A stretch of 64,000 bases of DNA from contig JACPVF010000017.1 of NCBI GenBank assembly GCA_016191845.1, positions 140,770-204,769 of the forward strand, written 5' to 3'. The position numbers were made by a program, and so were the translations under genes. This DNA is from Chloroflexota bacterium. Lineage in GTDB: Bacteria; Chloroflexota; Anaerolineae; Anaerolineales; Villigracilaceae. The notes under the pieces are model-generated. The model saw only the letters and a list, made by a program, of their open reading frames with translations, was not told the origin of the DNA and did not search any database. This document shows positions 15,532 to 25,365 of the stretch, piece by piece. How positions within the stretch are numbered: position 1 is the first letter of the stretch; each line of letters opens with the position of its first letter.

Positions 15532-16695
15532 ATGACTTTTGCTTACCTGCTGATCGAATTCATCGATGAACTGGTCTTCGGTGTGGGTGAGACGGCCTGG
15601 CCGCTCATCCGCAATGACCTGGCGTTGACTTACAGCCAGATCGGACTGCTGATCAGCCTGCCCGGGATTCTGGCGGCTTTCATCGAGCCGTTCCTCGGCA
15701 TCCTCGGCGATGTGTGGAGGCGCCGATTGCTGATCCTGGGCGGCGGAATCCTGTTCACGGTCTCGCTCATCCTGACGGCGCTCAGTCACAGCTTCGTGCC
15801 GCTGATGATCTCGTTCATTTTGTTCAACCCATCCTCGGGCGCCTTTGTTGGACTGGCGCAGGCCAACTTGATGGACTCCGCTCCCGAGCGCTATGAGCAG
15901 AACATGGCACGCTGGACCTCGGCTGGCTCGCTGGGCAACGTGTTGGGTCCGCTGGTGCTGGGGATCTTCGTCTACTTTGGCCTGGGCTGGCGTGGGACAT
16001 ACGCCATGCTGGCGACGGTCTCCACCTTTTGCGTGCTCGCTGCCTTCCGCTGGGTAATGCCAGACCCCGCTTCGGTGGCGCATTTCCCATCCTTTCAAAG
16101 CGTTTTCGACGGTTTCCGCGCAGCCTTTTCTGCGCTCAAACGCGGCGAGGTCTGGCGCTGGCTGATCCTGCTCGAATTCTCCGACCTGATGCTGGATGTC
16201 TTCCTTGGTTTCCTGGCTTTATATTTTGTGGACGTGGTCGGCGTAACCGAGGCGCAGGCAGGCGTGGCTGTCACCATCTGGCTGGTGCTGGGTATGCTCA
16301 CCGATTTCCTGTTCATCCCCATCATCGACACTCGTCTCGATAGTATGAAGTTCATGCGCGTCACGGCCCTGCTTGGGATCTTTGCGCTTTCCATCTTTTT
16401 GCTGGTCCCTGGCTTTATCCCTAAATTGATTGCCATCGTGCTGGTCAATATCTGCAATACGGGTTGGTACCCCATCCTCAAAGGACGACTGTATTCTGCC
16501 ATGCCAGGTCAGAGCGCCAGCCTGATGGCCATTGAATCGGTCACCGCACCATTCGCCAAATTGTTTCCCTTCCTCGTGGGTCTGTTGGCCGACCAGTTCG
16601 GCCTGGGCAGCGCCATCTGGCTCTTGATGCTCGGCCCGATTGCGCTTATGATCGGACTCCCGCGCCGTCCTGAACGGAGCCGCGAAGCGGCGTAG
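15532..16695 (+). CDS. MFS transporter, fosmidomycin-resistance-like group
   Basis: 387 residues from ATG 15532. About 12 hydrophobic segments are visible. The N-terminal stretch LIEFIDELVFGVGETAWPLI and the loop GDVWRRRLLILGGG (MFS motif A) fit the MFS branch around the fosmidomycin-resistance efflux proteins. Substrate is unknown. A longer in-frame start at 15445 lacks a ribosome site and adds a non-conserved tail, so I reject it. The last codons (RRPERSREAA) are encoded by a copy of the dispersed palindromic repeat at 16667-16704, so the C-terminus has been rebuilt by the repeat. It ends 15 bases before hemW. Confidence 0.82.
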   Translation: MTFAYLLIEFIDELVFGVGETAWPLIRNDLALTYSQIGLLISLPGILAAFIEPFLGILGDVWRRRLLILGGGILFTVSLILTALSHSFVPLMISFILFNPSSGAFVGLAQANLMDSAPERYEQNMARWTSAGSLGNVLGPLVLGIFVYFGLGWRGTYAMLATVSTFCVLAAFRWVMPDPASVAHFPSFQSVFDGFRAAFSALKRGEVWRWLILLEFSDLMLDVFLGFLALYFVDVVGVTEAQAGVAVTIWLVLGMLTDFLFIPIIDTRLDSMKFMRVTALLGIFALSIFLLVPGFIPKLIAIVLVNICNTGWYPILKGRLYSAMPGQSASLMAIESVTAPFAKLFPFLVGLLADQFGLGSAIWLLMLGPIALMIGLPRRPERSREAA

Positions 16696-16704
16696 TCGAA
16701 GGAC
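16667..16704. repeat. Dispersed imperfect palindrome, copy 1
   Basis: Arms GTCCTGAACGGAGC and GTAGTCGAAGGAC enclose a short GC-rich centre. It encodes the last residues of the MFS protein and carries its stop codon. The AAGGA of its right arm lies 7 bases before the hemW ATG and may serve as its ribosome site. Confidence 0.75.
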
Positions 16705-16710
16705 CATTTC

Positions 16711-17922
16711 ATGCAACCTTATAGTTTGTATCTCCACATCCCCTTTTGCAAACATCGCTGCGCCTACTGCGACTTCAACACCTATGCAGGCCAGGACGAT
16801 TCGATTCCCGCCTACGTCACCGCCCTGATCCGCGAGATTGAATATGTCGGGATTCGCGCTGAGCGGAGCGATAGCGCAGTTGAAGCGCATACGGTTTTCT
16901 TCGGCGGCGGCACCCCCTCCCTGCTCTCTGGACCTCAATTTGCCTCCGTTATGGACGCCTTGCGCGCCGCCTTCCCCCTCACTGCGGACGCCGAGGTCAG
17001 CATCGAGGCCAACCCGGGCACGATCTCGCCCGAGAAGCTGGACGCCATCCGCGCGGCGGGCATCAACCGCATCAGCTTTGGGGTGCAGTCGGCCAACACC
17101 GAAGAATTGCGTATGCTCGAACGCATCCACGATTTCTTCACCGTCATCGAAGCCGTCCACACTGCGCGTCAGGCTGGCTTCGACAACCTCAACCTCGACC
17201 TGATCTACGGTCTGCCCGAGCAGACCCTGCAAAGCTGGCAGACCACCGTCCGCCGCATCGTGGACCTGCATCCCGAGCACATCTCCGCCTATGCGCTGAC
17301 GCTCGAACATGGCACACCTTTTGGCCGCTGGTCCGCGCACGGCCTACTCCCTCTGCCTGACCCCGACCTGGCTGCCGAGATGTACGAGTGGGCCGATGAA
17401 TATCTCGAAGCCAATGGGTATGTGCAGTATGAGATTTCAAACTGGGCCATCGACCCCGGACTGAGGACGGTGGACCGTGAGATTCCATCCCATGCCTGTC
17501 GTCATAATTTGCAATATTGGCGCTCGCTTCCGTACCTCGCATTTGGCGCGGGCGCGCATGGATATGCCAACGGTTATCGCTACTCCAATGTCTTGCGCAT
17601 CAAAACCTACATCGACCGAATTGCCGATTCCCGATTTCCCACTTTACCTTTCCCTCTCACTCCTGCCACGGTCAACCATCATCGTCAGACCGAGAATGAC
17701 GACATGGGCGAATTCATGATGACGGGCTTACGTCTGACGAAGGCGGGAATCGCGGAACCAGACTTCAGGTCCAGGTTTGGGCGCGGGTTGACTGAGGTGT
17801 ATGGGCGCGAGATCGAAGACCTGATCCGCAAAGGTCTGCTCGAATGGGCGGGTGACCGTCTGCGCCTGACGAAGCGCGGACGGCTATTGGGCAATCAGGT
17901 CTTCATGCAGTTCATCGCCTGA
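16711..17922 (+). CDS. hemW: Radical SAM protein HemW (heme chaperone family)
   Basis: 403 residues. The radical SAM cluster motif CxxxCxxC is visible as HIPFCKHRCAYCDFNTY (residues ~10-26). The residue after the third Cys is Asp-Phe, as in HemW, and not the extra Cys of true HemN. GGGTPS follows at ~70, then an EANPGT strand and the HemW C-terminal winged domain (EYGREIEDLI...KGLLEW). HemW is regarded as a heme-binding trafficking protein and not a coproporphyrinogen dehydrogenase. A dispersed repeat copy (16856-16888) encodes about 11 residues near residue 50, apparently without damage. It follows the MFS gene by 15 bases. Confidence 0.92.
   Translation: MQPYSLYLHIPFCKHRCAYCDFNTYAGQDDSIPAYVTALIREIEYVGIRAERSDSAVEAHTVFFGGGTPSLLSGPQFASVMDALRAAFPLTADAEVSIEANPGTISPEKLDAIRAAGINRISFGVQSANTEELRMLERIHDFFTVIEAVHTARQAGFDNLNLDLIYGLPEQTLQSWQTTVRRIVDLHPEHISAYALTLEHGTPFGRWSAHGLLPLPDPDLAAEMYEWADEYLEANGYVQYEISNWAIDPGLRTVDREIPSHACRHNLQYWRSLPYLAFGAGAHGYANGYRYSNVLRIKTYIDRIADSRFPTLPFPLTPATVNHHRQTENDDMGEFMMTGLRLTKAGIAEPDFRSRFGRGLTEVYGREIEDLIRKGLLEWAGDRLRLTKRGRLLGNQVFMQFIA
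16856..16888. repeat. Dispersed palindrome inside hemW, copy 2
   Basis: GCGCTGAGCGGAGCG and the right arm GCGCAGTTGAAGCGC lie in frame inside hemW and encode RAERSDSAVEAH, a surface-like charged stretch. Confidence 0.65.
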
Positions 17923-17951
17923 CGTTTTGCTGTTTCCCCTCCTACTCTTTG

Positions 17952-18869
17952 CTAACGGACAATTGCCTGCCAAATCGCTGGCGCGACATGCGTGAGGTCG
18001 CTCATGCCCGCGGTGAACTTTCTCCGCGCTTCGGGCCGACCGATGACCAGCCCAGGCACGGGCGCGTGCGTATGCTTGCGCACCGAAAGATCTTCCATGT
18101 TGCCGTGATCGGAGGTAAGCAGGATTAGGCCATTCTCAAAGTCCCAGCTTTCGAGCAGACCCGCCAGCACGCCGTCGAAGGTTTCCATTTGATGTACAGC
18201 CCAGGGCATGTCCTGTTTATGACCCGCATAATCGCTGGCCCAATATTCGAAGAAGGAAAAATCATATTTTGGGGCCAGCGCGGAAAGTTTCCTGCCCGCG
18301 GAAAGCGGGTCGAGGACGATGGCTTCGGAATAGCCGAGCATGTCGCGCCAGCCCTGGCCCGTGAAATCAGCCGAGAGGCCGCGGCCTGCGAAGAAGTCTG
18401 CTTCGGTGAAGAGCGACAGTCCCGCATTGGTGAGTGCCAGCGGAATGGACGAGTACAGCCGCTTGCCCGAGTCGATCCCGTCGAAATAGCGCGGAGGATA
18501 AGCATTCAGCAGGGCGGAGGTTTTGCCTGCCGCCTTCAGCTGCCCGAACAGCCCGCCGTCTGTCAGCGTGGCGGCGACCTCGGGGTTGGGCTTGGGCCCA
18601 TAGTGATACCCCAACTCGGCGGGGATGTTGCGGCCCGTCAGCAGCACGGCCTGTCCCGTGGCAGATTGGGGCGGGCCCTTCACACCCAGACCAGCGTCTA
18701 GGGCGAGCAGGGTGGCACGGTCATTTTCATAAGGCGCAGAATTGGCCAACAGCCTGCGCCCATCGAGCAGGGCGCACAGGGTGGGCATGTTTGCGCGGGA
18801 GAAGGGGTTGATCTCAGGATCATCTGTCCCCAGACCGATGCCATCTAAAAATAGAAAAAGAACGCGCAT
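17952..18869 (-). CDS. Alkaline-phosphatase-superfamily metalloenzyme (phosphoglycerate-mutase-like)
   Basis: 305 residues. The alkaline phosphatase/iPGM fold is indicated by the metal ligand in FLFLDGIGLG (Asp9), the nucleophile loop PQSATGQAVLLTG (~67-79), SDYAGHKQDM and the TSDHGNMED metal site, and a final HTHAPVPGLVIG. All expected ligands are present, so it should be catalytically active. It is shorter than iPGM because the inserted transferase domain is missing, so I would not call it a mutase. The substrate, a phosphate or sulfate ester, is unknown. It is convergent with hemW, with 29 bases between the stops. Confidence 0.8.
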   Translation of the reverse strand: MRVLFLFLDGIGLGTDDPEINPFSRANMPTLCALLDGRRLLANSAPYENDRATLLALDAGLGVKGPPQSATGQAVLLTGRNIPAELGYHYGPKPNPEVAATLTDGGLFGQLKAAGKTSALLNAYPPRYFDGIDSGKRLYSSIPLALTNAGLSLFTEADFFAGRGLSADFTGQGWRDMLGYSEAIVLDPLSAGRKLSALAPKYDFSFFEYWASDYAGHKQDMPWAVHQMETFDGVLAGLLESWDFENGLILLTSDHGNMEDLSVRKHTHAPVPGLVIGRPEARRKFTAGMSDLTHVAPAIWQAIVR

Positions 18870-18886
18870 ACCGATAAATCCCTTTC

Positions 18887-18919
18887 AAACCCTAAAGGTT
18901 TCAAAAACCTTTAGGGTTT
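18887..18919. terminator. Bidirectional hairpin with A/T flanks
   Basis: AAACCCTAAAGGTT (18887-18900) pairs perfectly with 18906-18919 over a 5-base loop. The right arm contains the stop codon of the methyltransferase gene. Nearly the same stem occurs at 50866-50896. Confidence 0.75.
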
Positions 18920-19492
18920 TCTATGTTGATACAGAAACCAGGCCGAGGGACGGGCCCCCCGGTCGGCGCCATCCTGGCGGTGGAGCTGGGTCAGGGGCTG
19001 GCGGACCAGTTCGAGGTCCGCTTCGCTCAGGCCGAAGCCATTGCCAGGGCCGTCGAGCGAGGCTGGAGTCTGGACGAAAGCATACATCAGCCAGAAGCCG
19101 CCAGGAGCCAGGACACGGTCTAGTGTTCGTAGATAGGCGGCGCGATCTTCTACATTGTGAAAGCAACCGATGTCGAGCGCCAAGTCGAAGGGACCCTCGA
19201 TTCCGTCCAGCCGGGTGACATCTCCCACGCGCAGTTTGGCCTGCACCTTGGCCGCGCGGACCTTCTTGCGGGCCAGACCGATGGCGCGCGAGGCGAAATC
19301 CACGCCTGTCACCGACCAGCCTGCTTTTGCCAGCGTGACGACGTTGGTGCCCGTGCCACAGCCCAGGTCGAGGGCGCGGCCTGCAGGGTGACTGGCAATG
19401 AAGTCCAGCAACTCAGGCGGACTGATGCCCGTATCCCAGGGTGGACTGCCGAAATAGGAAAAGTTGAAGCCGAGGCGGTGGAGGAAATTCAT
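18911..19492 (-). CDS. Class I SAM-dependent methyltransferase
   Basis: 193 residues from ATG 19492, which overlaps the upstream stop by 4 bases (ATGA). Motif I is ALDLGCGTGTN (~37-47), followed by VTGVDFASRAIG (motif II) and DIGCFHNV (~101-108, motif IV region). The acceptor cannot be told; the fold resembles the small tellurite-resistance/thiol methyltransferase-like group. It is translationally coupled to a membrane-anchored thioredoxin-like protein. An extended N-terminus is open in frame but overlaps the upstream gene and is unlikely. Confidence 0.85.
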   Translation of the reverse strand: MNFLHRLGFNFSYFGSPPWDTGISPPELLDFIASHPAGRALDLGCGTGTNVVTLAKAGWSVTGVDFASRAIGLARKKVRAAKVQAKLRVGDVTRLDGIEGPFDLALDIGCFHNVEDRAAYLRTLDRVLAPGGFWLMYAFVQTPASLDGPGNGFGLSEADLELVRQPLTQLHRQDGADRGARPSAWFLYQHRKP

Positions 19493-19971
19493 GGGACGGC
19501 GTCGCGCACGCGCTGCGGGTCGAGATCGCCGATCTGCCTCCACAGTTCCGTGCCCTGGCCGTCGAAGAAGATGAAGGTGGGTGTGAAGTCGAAGCCGTAG
19601 TAACCCGTCAACTCGCGGCCGACAGGGTCCTGGATGTTCAGGCGGATGATGTGGATACGGTCCCCGAGCTCCTCTTCGAGTTCGTCCACCGTCGGGCGGA
19701 TGGCCGTGCAGGAGATGCAGTAGGGCGACTGGAATTCCAGCAGCACGGGCGTGCCCGTGCCGATCATGGCCTGAACCTTTTTGGCATCATCCATCAGCGG
19801 GGTCTGGCGCGGATGCAGGATACTCCACGCCATCACCAGACCGAGCGCAATGACACCGAAGGCCAGGTAATCGTTCCATCTTGGTTTGCGTGTAAGCAGG
19901 ACCAGGCCTGCAACGAGAATCAATCCCACCGAGAGGATGAGGAAGGAATAGTGGTTGAAGAATACGCTCAT
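19489..19971 (-). CDS. Membrane-anchored thioredoxin-like protein
   Basis: 160 residues from ATG 19971. Two hydrophobic segments (~6-25 and ~34-52) anchor the N-terminus. A thioredoxin fold follows, with the redox pair CISC in FQSPYCISCTAIRP (~82-95) and a cis-proline in DFTPTFIFF. The soluble domain probably faces outside and exchanges disulfides in envelope proteins. Only one redox motif is present and there is no DsbD-like domain. It overlaps the downstream methyltransferase by 4 bases. The upstream frame could start earlier, but that extension has no ribosome site. Confidence 0.82.
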   Translation of the reverse strand: MSVFFNHYSFLILSVGLILVAGLVLLTRKPRWNDYLAFGVIALGLVMAWSILHPRQTPLMDDAKKVQAMIGTGTPVLLEFQSPYCISCTAIRPTVDELEEELGDRIHIIRLNIQDPVGRELTGYYGFDFTPTFIFFDGQGTELWRQIGDLDPQRVRDAVP

Positions 19972-20031
19972 GGGGAGGGTGAATGACAGATGTAATGTTG
20001 GGAATGGTGACGGAGGACGTGACAGTGCTCT

Positions 20032-20060
20032 TTGACAATTCAGTGCGTTTCTTTTAGAAT
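20032..20060 (+). promoter_or_regulatory. Promoter of the EF-G2 gene
   Basis: TTGACA (20032-20037) and TAGAAT (20055-20060) are separated by 17 bases. The ATG lies at 20103 after a leader with AAGGAAGG. Confidence 0.85.
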
Positions 20061-20102
20061 CACGCAACTGGTTTTATCCCATATAAGGAAGGGTTCTTTC
20101 AG

Positions 20103-22184
20103 ATGAAAGAGTATACCACCGAGTTCCTCCGCAACGTTGCGCTTGTCTCGCACGGCGGGGCTGGCAAAACCATGCTGGCGGAGGCTTTTCTGCACGTGAC
20201 GGGGGCGACCACCCGCCTCGGCAAGGTCGAGGACGGGACAACGGTTTCCGACTATGATGACGAGGAGACCCGTCGAAAACTTTCCATTTATTCCAGCGTG
20301 ATCCCGGTGGAACACCGTGACCACAAGATCAACGTAATCGACGCGCCAGGCTACACCGATTTCGTGGGCGAGACCATCTCGGCCCTGAGTGTGGCAGATG
20401 GCGCGATTATTTTAGTGGATGCCGTCTCGGGCATCGAGGTCGGCACCGAACTGGCCTGGCGCTATGCCGACGAGTTCAACCTGCCGCGCTTCTTCGTCAT
20501 CAACAAGATGGACCGTGACAACGCCGACTTCGAAAAGACCTACGCCGCGGTGGACGAGTTTGTGCGCCTGCACGGCAAGCGCGCCCTCAAGGTGCACCTG
20601 CCCATCGGCCAGAAACAGTCCTTCAAGGGCGTGGTCGATATCATTGGCATGAAGTCTTACATGGGCGACGGCAAGACCATCGCCGAGATCCCCGCCGACC
20701 TGAAGGAAGTCGCTGAAAAGGCTCACTTCGAGTTAGTGGAAGCCGCCGCCGAGGGTGAAGATGCCCTGATGGAAAAATATCTCGAGAATGGCTCCCTGAC
20801 CGACGCGGAAATGGTGCGCGGTCTCGAGGATGTGGTCTACGCAGGACAGTTCGTCCCCGTGTTCTGCGCGGCGGGCGGTCACGAGATCGGCGCCATCGCC
20901 TTGTTGAACGATATCATCGACCTGATGCCCTCTCCGAAGGATGCCCCCAAACGTGTGGCGCAGGGCAAGGATGGCGAGGAAACCCTCAAACCTGAAGACA
21001 ACGCCCCGCTGGCTGCCTACGTGTGGAAGACGACCGCCGACCCGTTCGTCGGCAAGATGACCTACTTCCGCGTGTACTCGGGCACGGTTCAGGCCGACGG
21101 TCACTTCTGGAACCAGACCAAGTCCGCCGACGAGCGCATTTCGGGCTTGCACCTCCAACGCGGCAAGGAGGCCATCGCCGTCAAGACCCTGCACGCGGGT
21201 GACATTGGCGCCGTCTCCAAACTGACGGTCACCGCCACGGGCGACACCTTCTGCGACAAGAACCATCCGCTCATGGTTGCTTCTCCCAAGTTCCCCGCTG
21301 CCCTCTATCAGGTGGCTGTATCCCCGAAGACCCAGGCTGACGCTGCCAAGATCACCCCGACCCTGACACGTCTGTGCGAAGAGGATATGACCCTCTCCTG
21401 GCACAACGAGAAATCCACGGGCCAGACCATCCTGCAGGGCATGGGCGACCAGCACATCGACGTGGCCATCCATCGCGCGCAGACCAAGTTCCAGGTCGGC
21501 CTGACCACGATGGAACCGAAGGTGCCGTACCGCGAAGGCATCACCCGCAAGGCTGCTGCTCAATATCGTCATAAGAAGCAGTCGGGTGGTTCGGGCCAGT
21601 TTGGCGAGGTCCATCTGCGCATCGAACCCTATCCCGATGGCGATTTCGAGTTCACCGACGAACTGGTCGGCATGAACCTGTCCAAGTCATACCTGCCGCC
21701 CATTGAAAAGGGCATCAAGGCCACCATGGATCACGGTGCGTTCGCGGGCTACCCGATGAGCAACGTCAAGGTCATCGTGTATGATGGCAAGGAGCACCCC
21801 GTTGACTCGAAGCCTGTGGCCTTCGAAATCGCGGGCCGCGAAGCCTTCAAATTGGCCGTGCAGGATGCAGGTCCCGTGCTCTTCGAGCCGATCATGAACG
21901 TGCACGTCTACGTCCCCGATGCCCACATGGGCGATGTGATGAGCGACCTCAACACCCGCCGTGGACGCGTACAGGGCACCGAGACCGAGCGCGGCACCAC
22001 CACCGTCATTGCGCACGTGCCCATGGCCGAAATGCTGCGTTATACCACGCAGATCCGTTCCATCACGGGCGGCCGCGGCTACTTCACGATGGAATTCGAC
22101 CACTATGAGACCGTTCCTTCGCATATTGCTGCCCCAATCATCGAGGCGCATAAGAAGGAAATGGAAGCCAAGAAGGAAGAGTAA
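20103..22184 (+). CDS. fusA2: Elongation factor G-like GTPase (EF-G2 type)
   Basis: 693 residues. GTPase signatures are SHGGAGKTMLAEA (G1, ~16-28), DAPGYTDF (G3, ~81-88) and INKMDRD (G4). The switch I region reads DYDDEETRRKLSI, which is the pattern of the EF-G-like branch (FusA2) and not the R-G-I-T-I of the main EF-G. All five domains are present, with IAHVPMAEMLRYTTQIRSITGGRG near the end. EF-G2 proteins bind ribosomes, and their exact step is unsettled. It is a single gene with its own promoter and terminator, far from any rps or tuf gene, so it is probably not the essential EF-G. Confidence 0.92.
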   Translation: MKEYTTEFLRNVALVSHGGAGKTMLAEAFLHVTGATTRLGKVEDGTTVSDYDDEETRRKLSIYSSVIPVEHRDHKINVIDAPGYTDFVGETISALSVADGAIILVDAVSGIEVGTELAWRYADEFNLPRFFVINKMDRDNADFEKTYAAVDEFVRLHGKRALKVHLPIGQKQSFKGVVDIIGMKSYMGDGKTIAEIPADLKEVAEKAHFELVEAAAEGEDALMEKYLENGSLTDAEMVRGLEDVVYAGQFVPVFCAAGGHEIGAIALLNDIIDLMPSPKDAPKRVAQGKDGEETLKPEDNAPLAAYVWKTTADPFVGKMTYFRVYSGTVQADGHFWNQTKSADERISGLHLQRGKEAIAVKTLHAGDIGAVSKLTVTATGDTFCDKNHPLMVASPKFPAALYQVAVSPKTQADAAKITPTLTRLCEEDMTLSWHNEKSTGQTILQGMGDQHIDVAIHRAQTKFQVGLTTMEPKVPYREGITRKAAAQYRHKKQSGGSGQFGEVHLRIEPYPDGDFEFTDELVGMNLSKSYLPPIEKGIKATMDHGAFAGYPMSNVKVIVYDGKEHPVDSKPVAFEIAGREAFKLAVQDAGPVLFEPIMNVHVYVPDAHMGDVMSDLNTRRGRVQGTETERGTTTVIAHVPMAEMLRYTTQIRSITGGRGYFTMEFDHYETVPSHIAAPIIEAHKKEMEAKKEE

Positions 22185-22202
22185 GTCCCCTTCGCTGAGT
22201 TC

Positions 22203-22238
22203 AAAGTCCCGAGGCCCTGCTTCGGGACTTTTTCTTTT
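22203..22238 (+). terminator. Terminator of the EF-G2 gene
   Basis: AAAGTCCCGA (22203-22212) pairs with TCGGGACTTT (22222-22231), followed by TTTTCTTTT. Confidence 0.88.
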
Positions 22239-22267
22239 GCTGCTCCTCCCCTAAATCCGTTCTCGAC

Positions 22268-22296
22268 TTGGGAGGGCAGGAGGGGTGGGGTAAAAT
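22268..22296 (+). promoter_or_regulatory. Promoter of the MoaD-like gene, leaderless
   Basis: TTGGGA (22268-22273) and TAAAAT (22291-22296) are 17 bases apart, and TAAAAT ends 6 bases before ATG 22303. There is no room for a ribosome-binding site, so the mRNA is probably leaderless. Confidence 0.7.
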
Positions 22297-22302
22297 ATTC
22301 TT

Positions 22303-22575
22303 ATGCCCAGCGTGCGACTTCCCAACCTGATGAAATACTATGTGGACAACCAGCGCGAGATCGCCGTTCCCGCCGCGAGTGTGGCCGAACTCATGGACAA
22401 TCTCCTCGCGCAGTATCCCGCCCTGCGTCCGCACCTGTTCGACGCGCAGGGCAGCCTGCGCCGACATTTCAATATTTTTGTCAACGGCGCGAATATCCGC
22501 GACCTGAACGGCATGGATACGCCCCTTGCTGAAGGCGACAAGGTGCTTCTGATGGCTTCGGCGGCTGGAGGATAA
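22303..22575 (+). CDS. MoaD/ThiS-family sulfur carrier protein
   Basis: 90 residues with a beta-grasp pattern and the functional C-terminal Gly-Gly (LLMASAAGG-stop). Such carriers are adenylated and thiocarboxylated on the last Gly by an E1-like enzyme. The next gene, starting at the base after its stop codon, encodes exactly that enzyme with a rhodanese domain, and a cysteine/cystathionine synthase-like gene follows. It could therefore serve cofactor biosynthesis (MoaD role) or cysteine synthesis (CysO role). No moaE, moaA or thi gene is in the window, which favours the second, but sequence alone does not decide. Confidence 0.87.
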   Translation: MPSVRLPNLMKYYVDNQREIAVPAASVAELMDNLLAQYPALRPHLFDAQGSLRRHFNIFVNGANIRDLNGMDTPLAEGDKVLLMASAAGG

Positions 22576-23730
<1,155 letters not shown>

Positions 23731-23734
23731 CATT

Positions 23735-23759
23735 TGCGCAGCGCAGTCGAAGTGCAACG
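23735..23759. repeat. Partial dispersed repeat, copy 3
   Basis: GCGCAGCGCAGTCGAAGTGC keeps only the right arm of the dispersed palindrome (GCGCAGTCGAAG), just after the moeB stop codon. Confidence 0.5.
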
Positions 23760-23789
23760 GGATGGAAAGTGGAAAATGGAAAGAGGAAA

Positions 23790-23830
23790 GAATCTCCTAT
23801 CACGCCTGATGGGAGATTCTTGTTTTGTCT
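23790..23830 (+). terminator. Terminator after moeB
   Basis: GAATCTCCTATCA (23790-23802) pairs with TGATGGGAGATTC (23807-23819) with one G-T pair, followed by TTGTTTTGTC. A -10-like TAAAAT at 23855-23860 then precedes the cystathionine synthase gene. Confidence 0.75.
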
Positions 23831-23885
23831 CTCGAGACTCTTTCCTCTGTGCGGTAAAATACCCCTAGACCAAAGGAGAGTAAAC

Positions 23886-25298
23886 ATGTCGGGATTACCT
23901 GAGTCAAAGGAACTACGTGTCTTCAACAACATCCTGGGGGCGATGGGGAATACGCCGCTCGTCAAGCTGGAGCGGATCGGACGGGACCTGCCCGTGCCCT
24001 TGTACGCAAAACTGGAATTCATGAACCCTGGCGGTTCGGTCAAGGACCGCGTGGGGGCCAACATCATCGAGCAGGCCGAGAAGCGCGGCGAACTCAAGCC
24101 GGGCGGGACGGTGGTTGAGGCGACCTCGGGCAACACGGGCGTGGGTCTGGCTATCGCAGCGGCGCTCAAGGGCTACAAGACCATCTTCGTCATGCCCGAC
24201 AAGATGAGCAACGAGAAAATTTTGTTGCTGCGCGCCTACGGGGCCAAGGTGGTCATCACACCTACGGCGGTCGCGCCTGACGATCCGCGTTCGTATTATG
24301 AGGTGGCCAAGCGTTTTGCGCGCGAGACGCCCAACGCCATCCTCGCCAACCAGTATCACAACCCGGACAACCCAAAGACGCACGAGATGAGCACCGGCCC
24401 TGAGCTCTGGGACCAGACCCAGGGGCGGGTCACAGATGTGATCATCGGCATGGGCACGGGCGGAACCATCAGCGGGGTGGGGCGCTATCTTAAGTCGAAG
24501 AATCCCAATATCCAGATTGTGGGTGTGGACATCGAAGGCTCGATCCTGACTGAGATCTGGCAGAACAAAGGCAAGATTCCCACGGGTGCGTACCCGAAGA
24601 CCTATAAGGTGGAGGGCATCGGCGAGGACTTCCTGCCCTCAGCCACGGACCTCTCGGTGGTGGACTGGATCGAGCGCGCGGGCGACCGTGAGTCGTTCCT
24701 GTGGGCGCGACAGTTGGTGCGACAGGAGGGCATCTTCGCGGGTGGGTCATCAGGCTCGGCTATTGCAGGCGCGGTCAAGTATTGCCGCAGGCTGTCCGCG
24801 GACCGCATCCCCGTGGTGATTCTGCCTGACTCGGGTTCGCGCTACCTCTCCAAGTTCTACGACGACAAGTGGATGCGTGAGTTCGGCTTCCTCTCGACTG
24901 AGTTCGGCGAGACGACTCTCGGCGACCTATTGATTGCCAAGCCGAACAAGTCCATGTTCACTGCTGCGCTGGGCGACTCGATCCGCAAGGTGGTCTCGGT
25001 CATGCACCAGCACGGCATCTCGCAGATGCCCGTGGTCGGCGCGGATGGGGCGCTGGCGGGCCTGATCGAGGAAGTGGACCTGCTCAATCACATGCTCGAA
25101 AAACACGAGCACACCAATGACGAGACCATCGACAGCCTGGTGCAGAACGCGGGCGCGGTCTTCCCGCCCGAGACGCCGCTGGAGGAGGCCATGCCTTCGC
25201 TGACGGCGGGTTACGCCCTGATCGTGGCCGAGAGCAGCAGGCCTGTTGGCATCCTGACCAAGATCGATGTGCTCGATTATGTGGCTGGTAAGATTTAA
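23886..25298 (+). CDS. cbs: Cystathionine beta-synthase-type PLP enzyme with C-terminal CBS pair
   Basis: 470 residues from ATG 23886, preceded by AAAGGAGAG. The PLP lysine is K53 in NPGGSVKDR, and the phosphate-binding loop is EATSGNTGVGLA. GTGGTISGVGRYLK and the Ser loop GGSSGSA are also present, so the fold II catalytic core (~15-320) is intact. Residues ~335-470 contain two CBS motifs (MHQHGISQMPVVGADGAL... and SRPVGILTKIDVLDYV), usually regulatory. The family replaces the hydroxyl of serine, or the acetyl of O-acetylserine, with a thiol. Close to a MoaD-like carrier and a MoeZ-like enzyme, it may accept sulfur from a carrier thiocarboxylate as CysM does; that is inference. Confidence 0.92.
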   Translation: MSGLPESKELRVFNNILGAMGNTPLVKLERIGRDLPVPLYAKLEFMNPGGSVKDRVGANIIEQAEKRGELKPGGTVVEATSGNTGVGLAIAAALKGYKTIFVMPDKMSNEKILLLRAYGAKVVITPTAVAPDDPRSYYEVAKRFARETPNAILANQYHNPDNPKTHEMSTGPELWDQTQGRVTDVIIGMGTGGTISGVGRYLKSKNPNIQIVGVDIEGSILTEIWQNKGKIPTGAYPKTYKVEGIGEDFLPSATDLSVVDWIERAGDRESFLWARQLVRQEGIFAGGSSGSAIAGAVKYCRRLSADRIPVVILPDSGSRYLSKFYDDKWMREFGFLSTEFGETTLGDLLIAKPNKSMFTAALGDSIRKVVSVMHQHGISQMPVVGADGALAGLIEEVDLLNHMLEKHEHTNDETIDSLVQNAGAVFPPETPLEEAMPSLTAGYALIVAESSRPVGILTKIDVLDYVAGKI

Positions 25299-25365
25299 CG
25301 GCCATTGCCCCGTCGATAGGTAGGTTCATCCGCCGCAAGCAACCTTCGGCGGGGAAAGGACAAAA

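Noticed and set aside
17619..17660. Pyrimidine-rich stretch in hemW (RFPTLPFPLTPAT) as another inserted repeat
   Set aside because: It resembles the low-complexity run upstream of folC at 46,870-46,900, but no arms or second copy of the same sequence could be defined.
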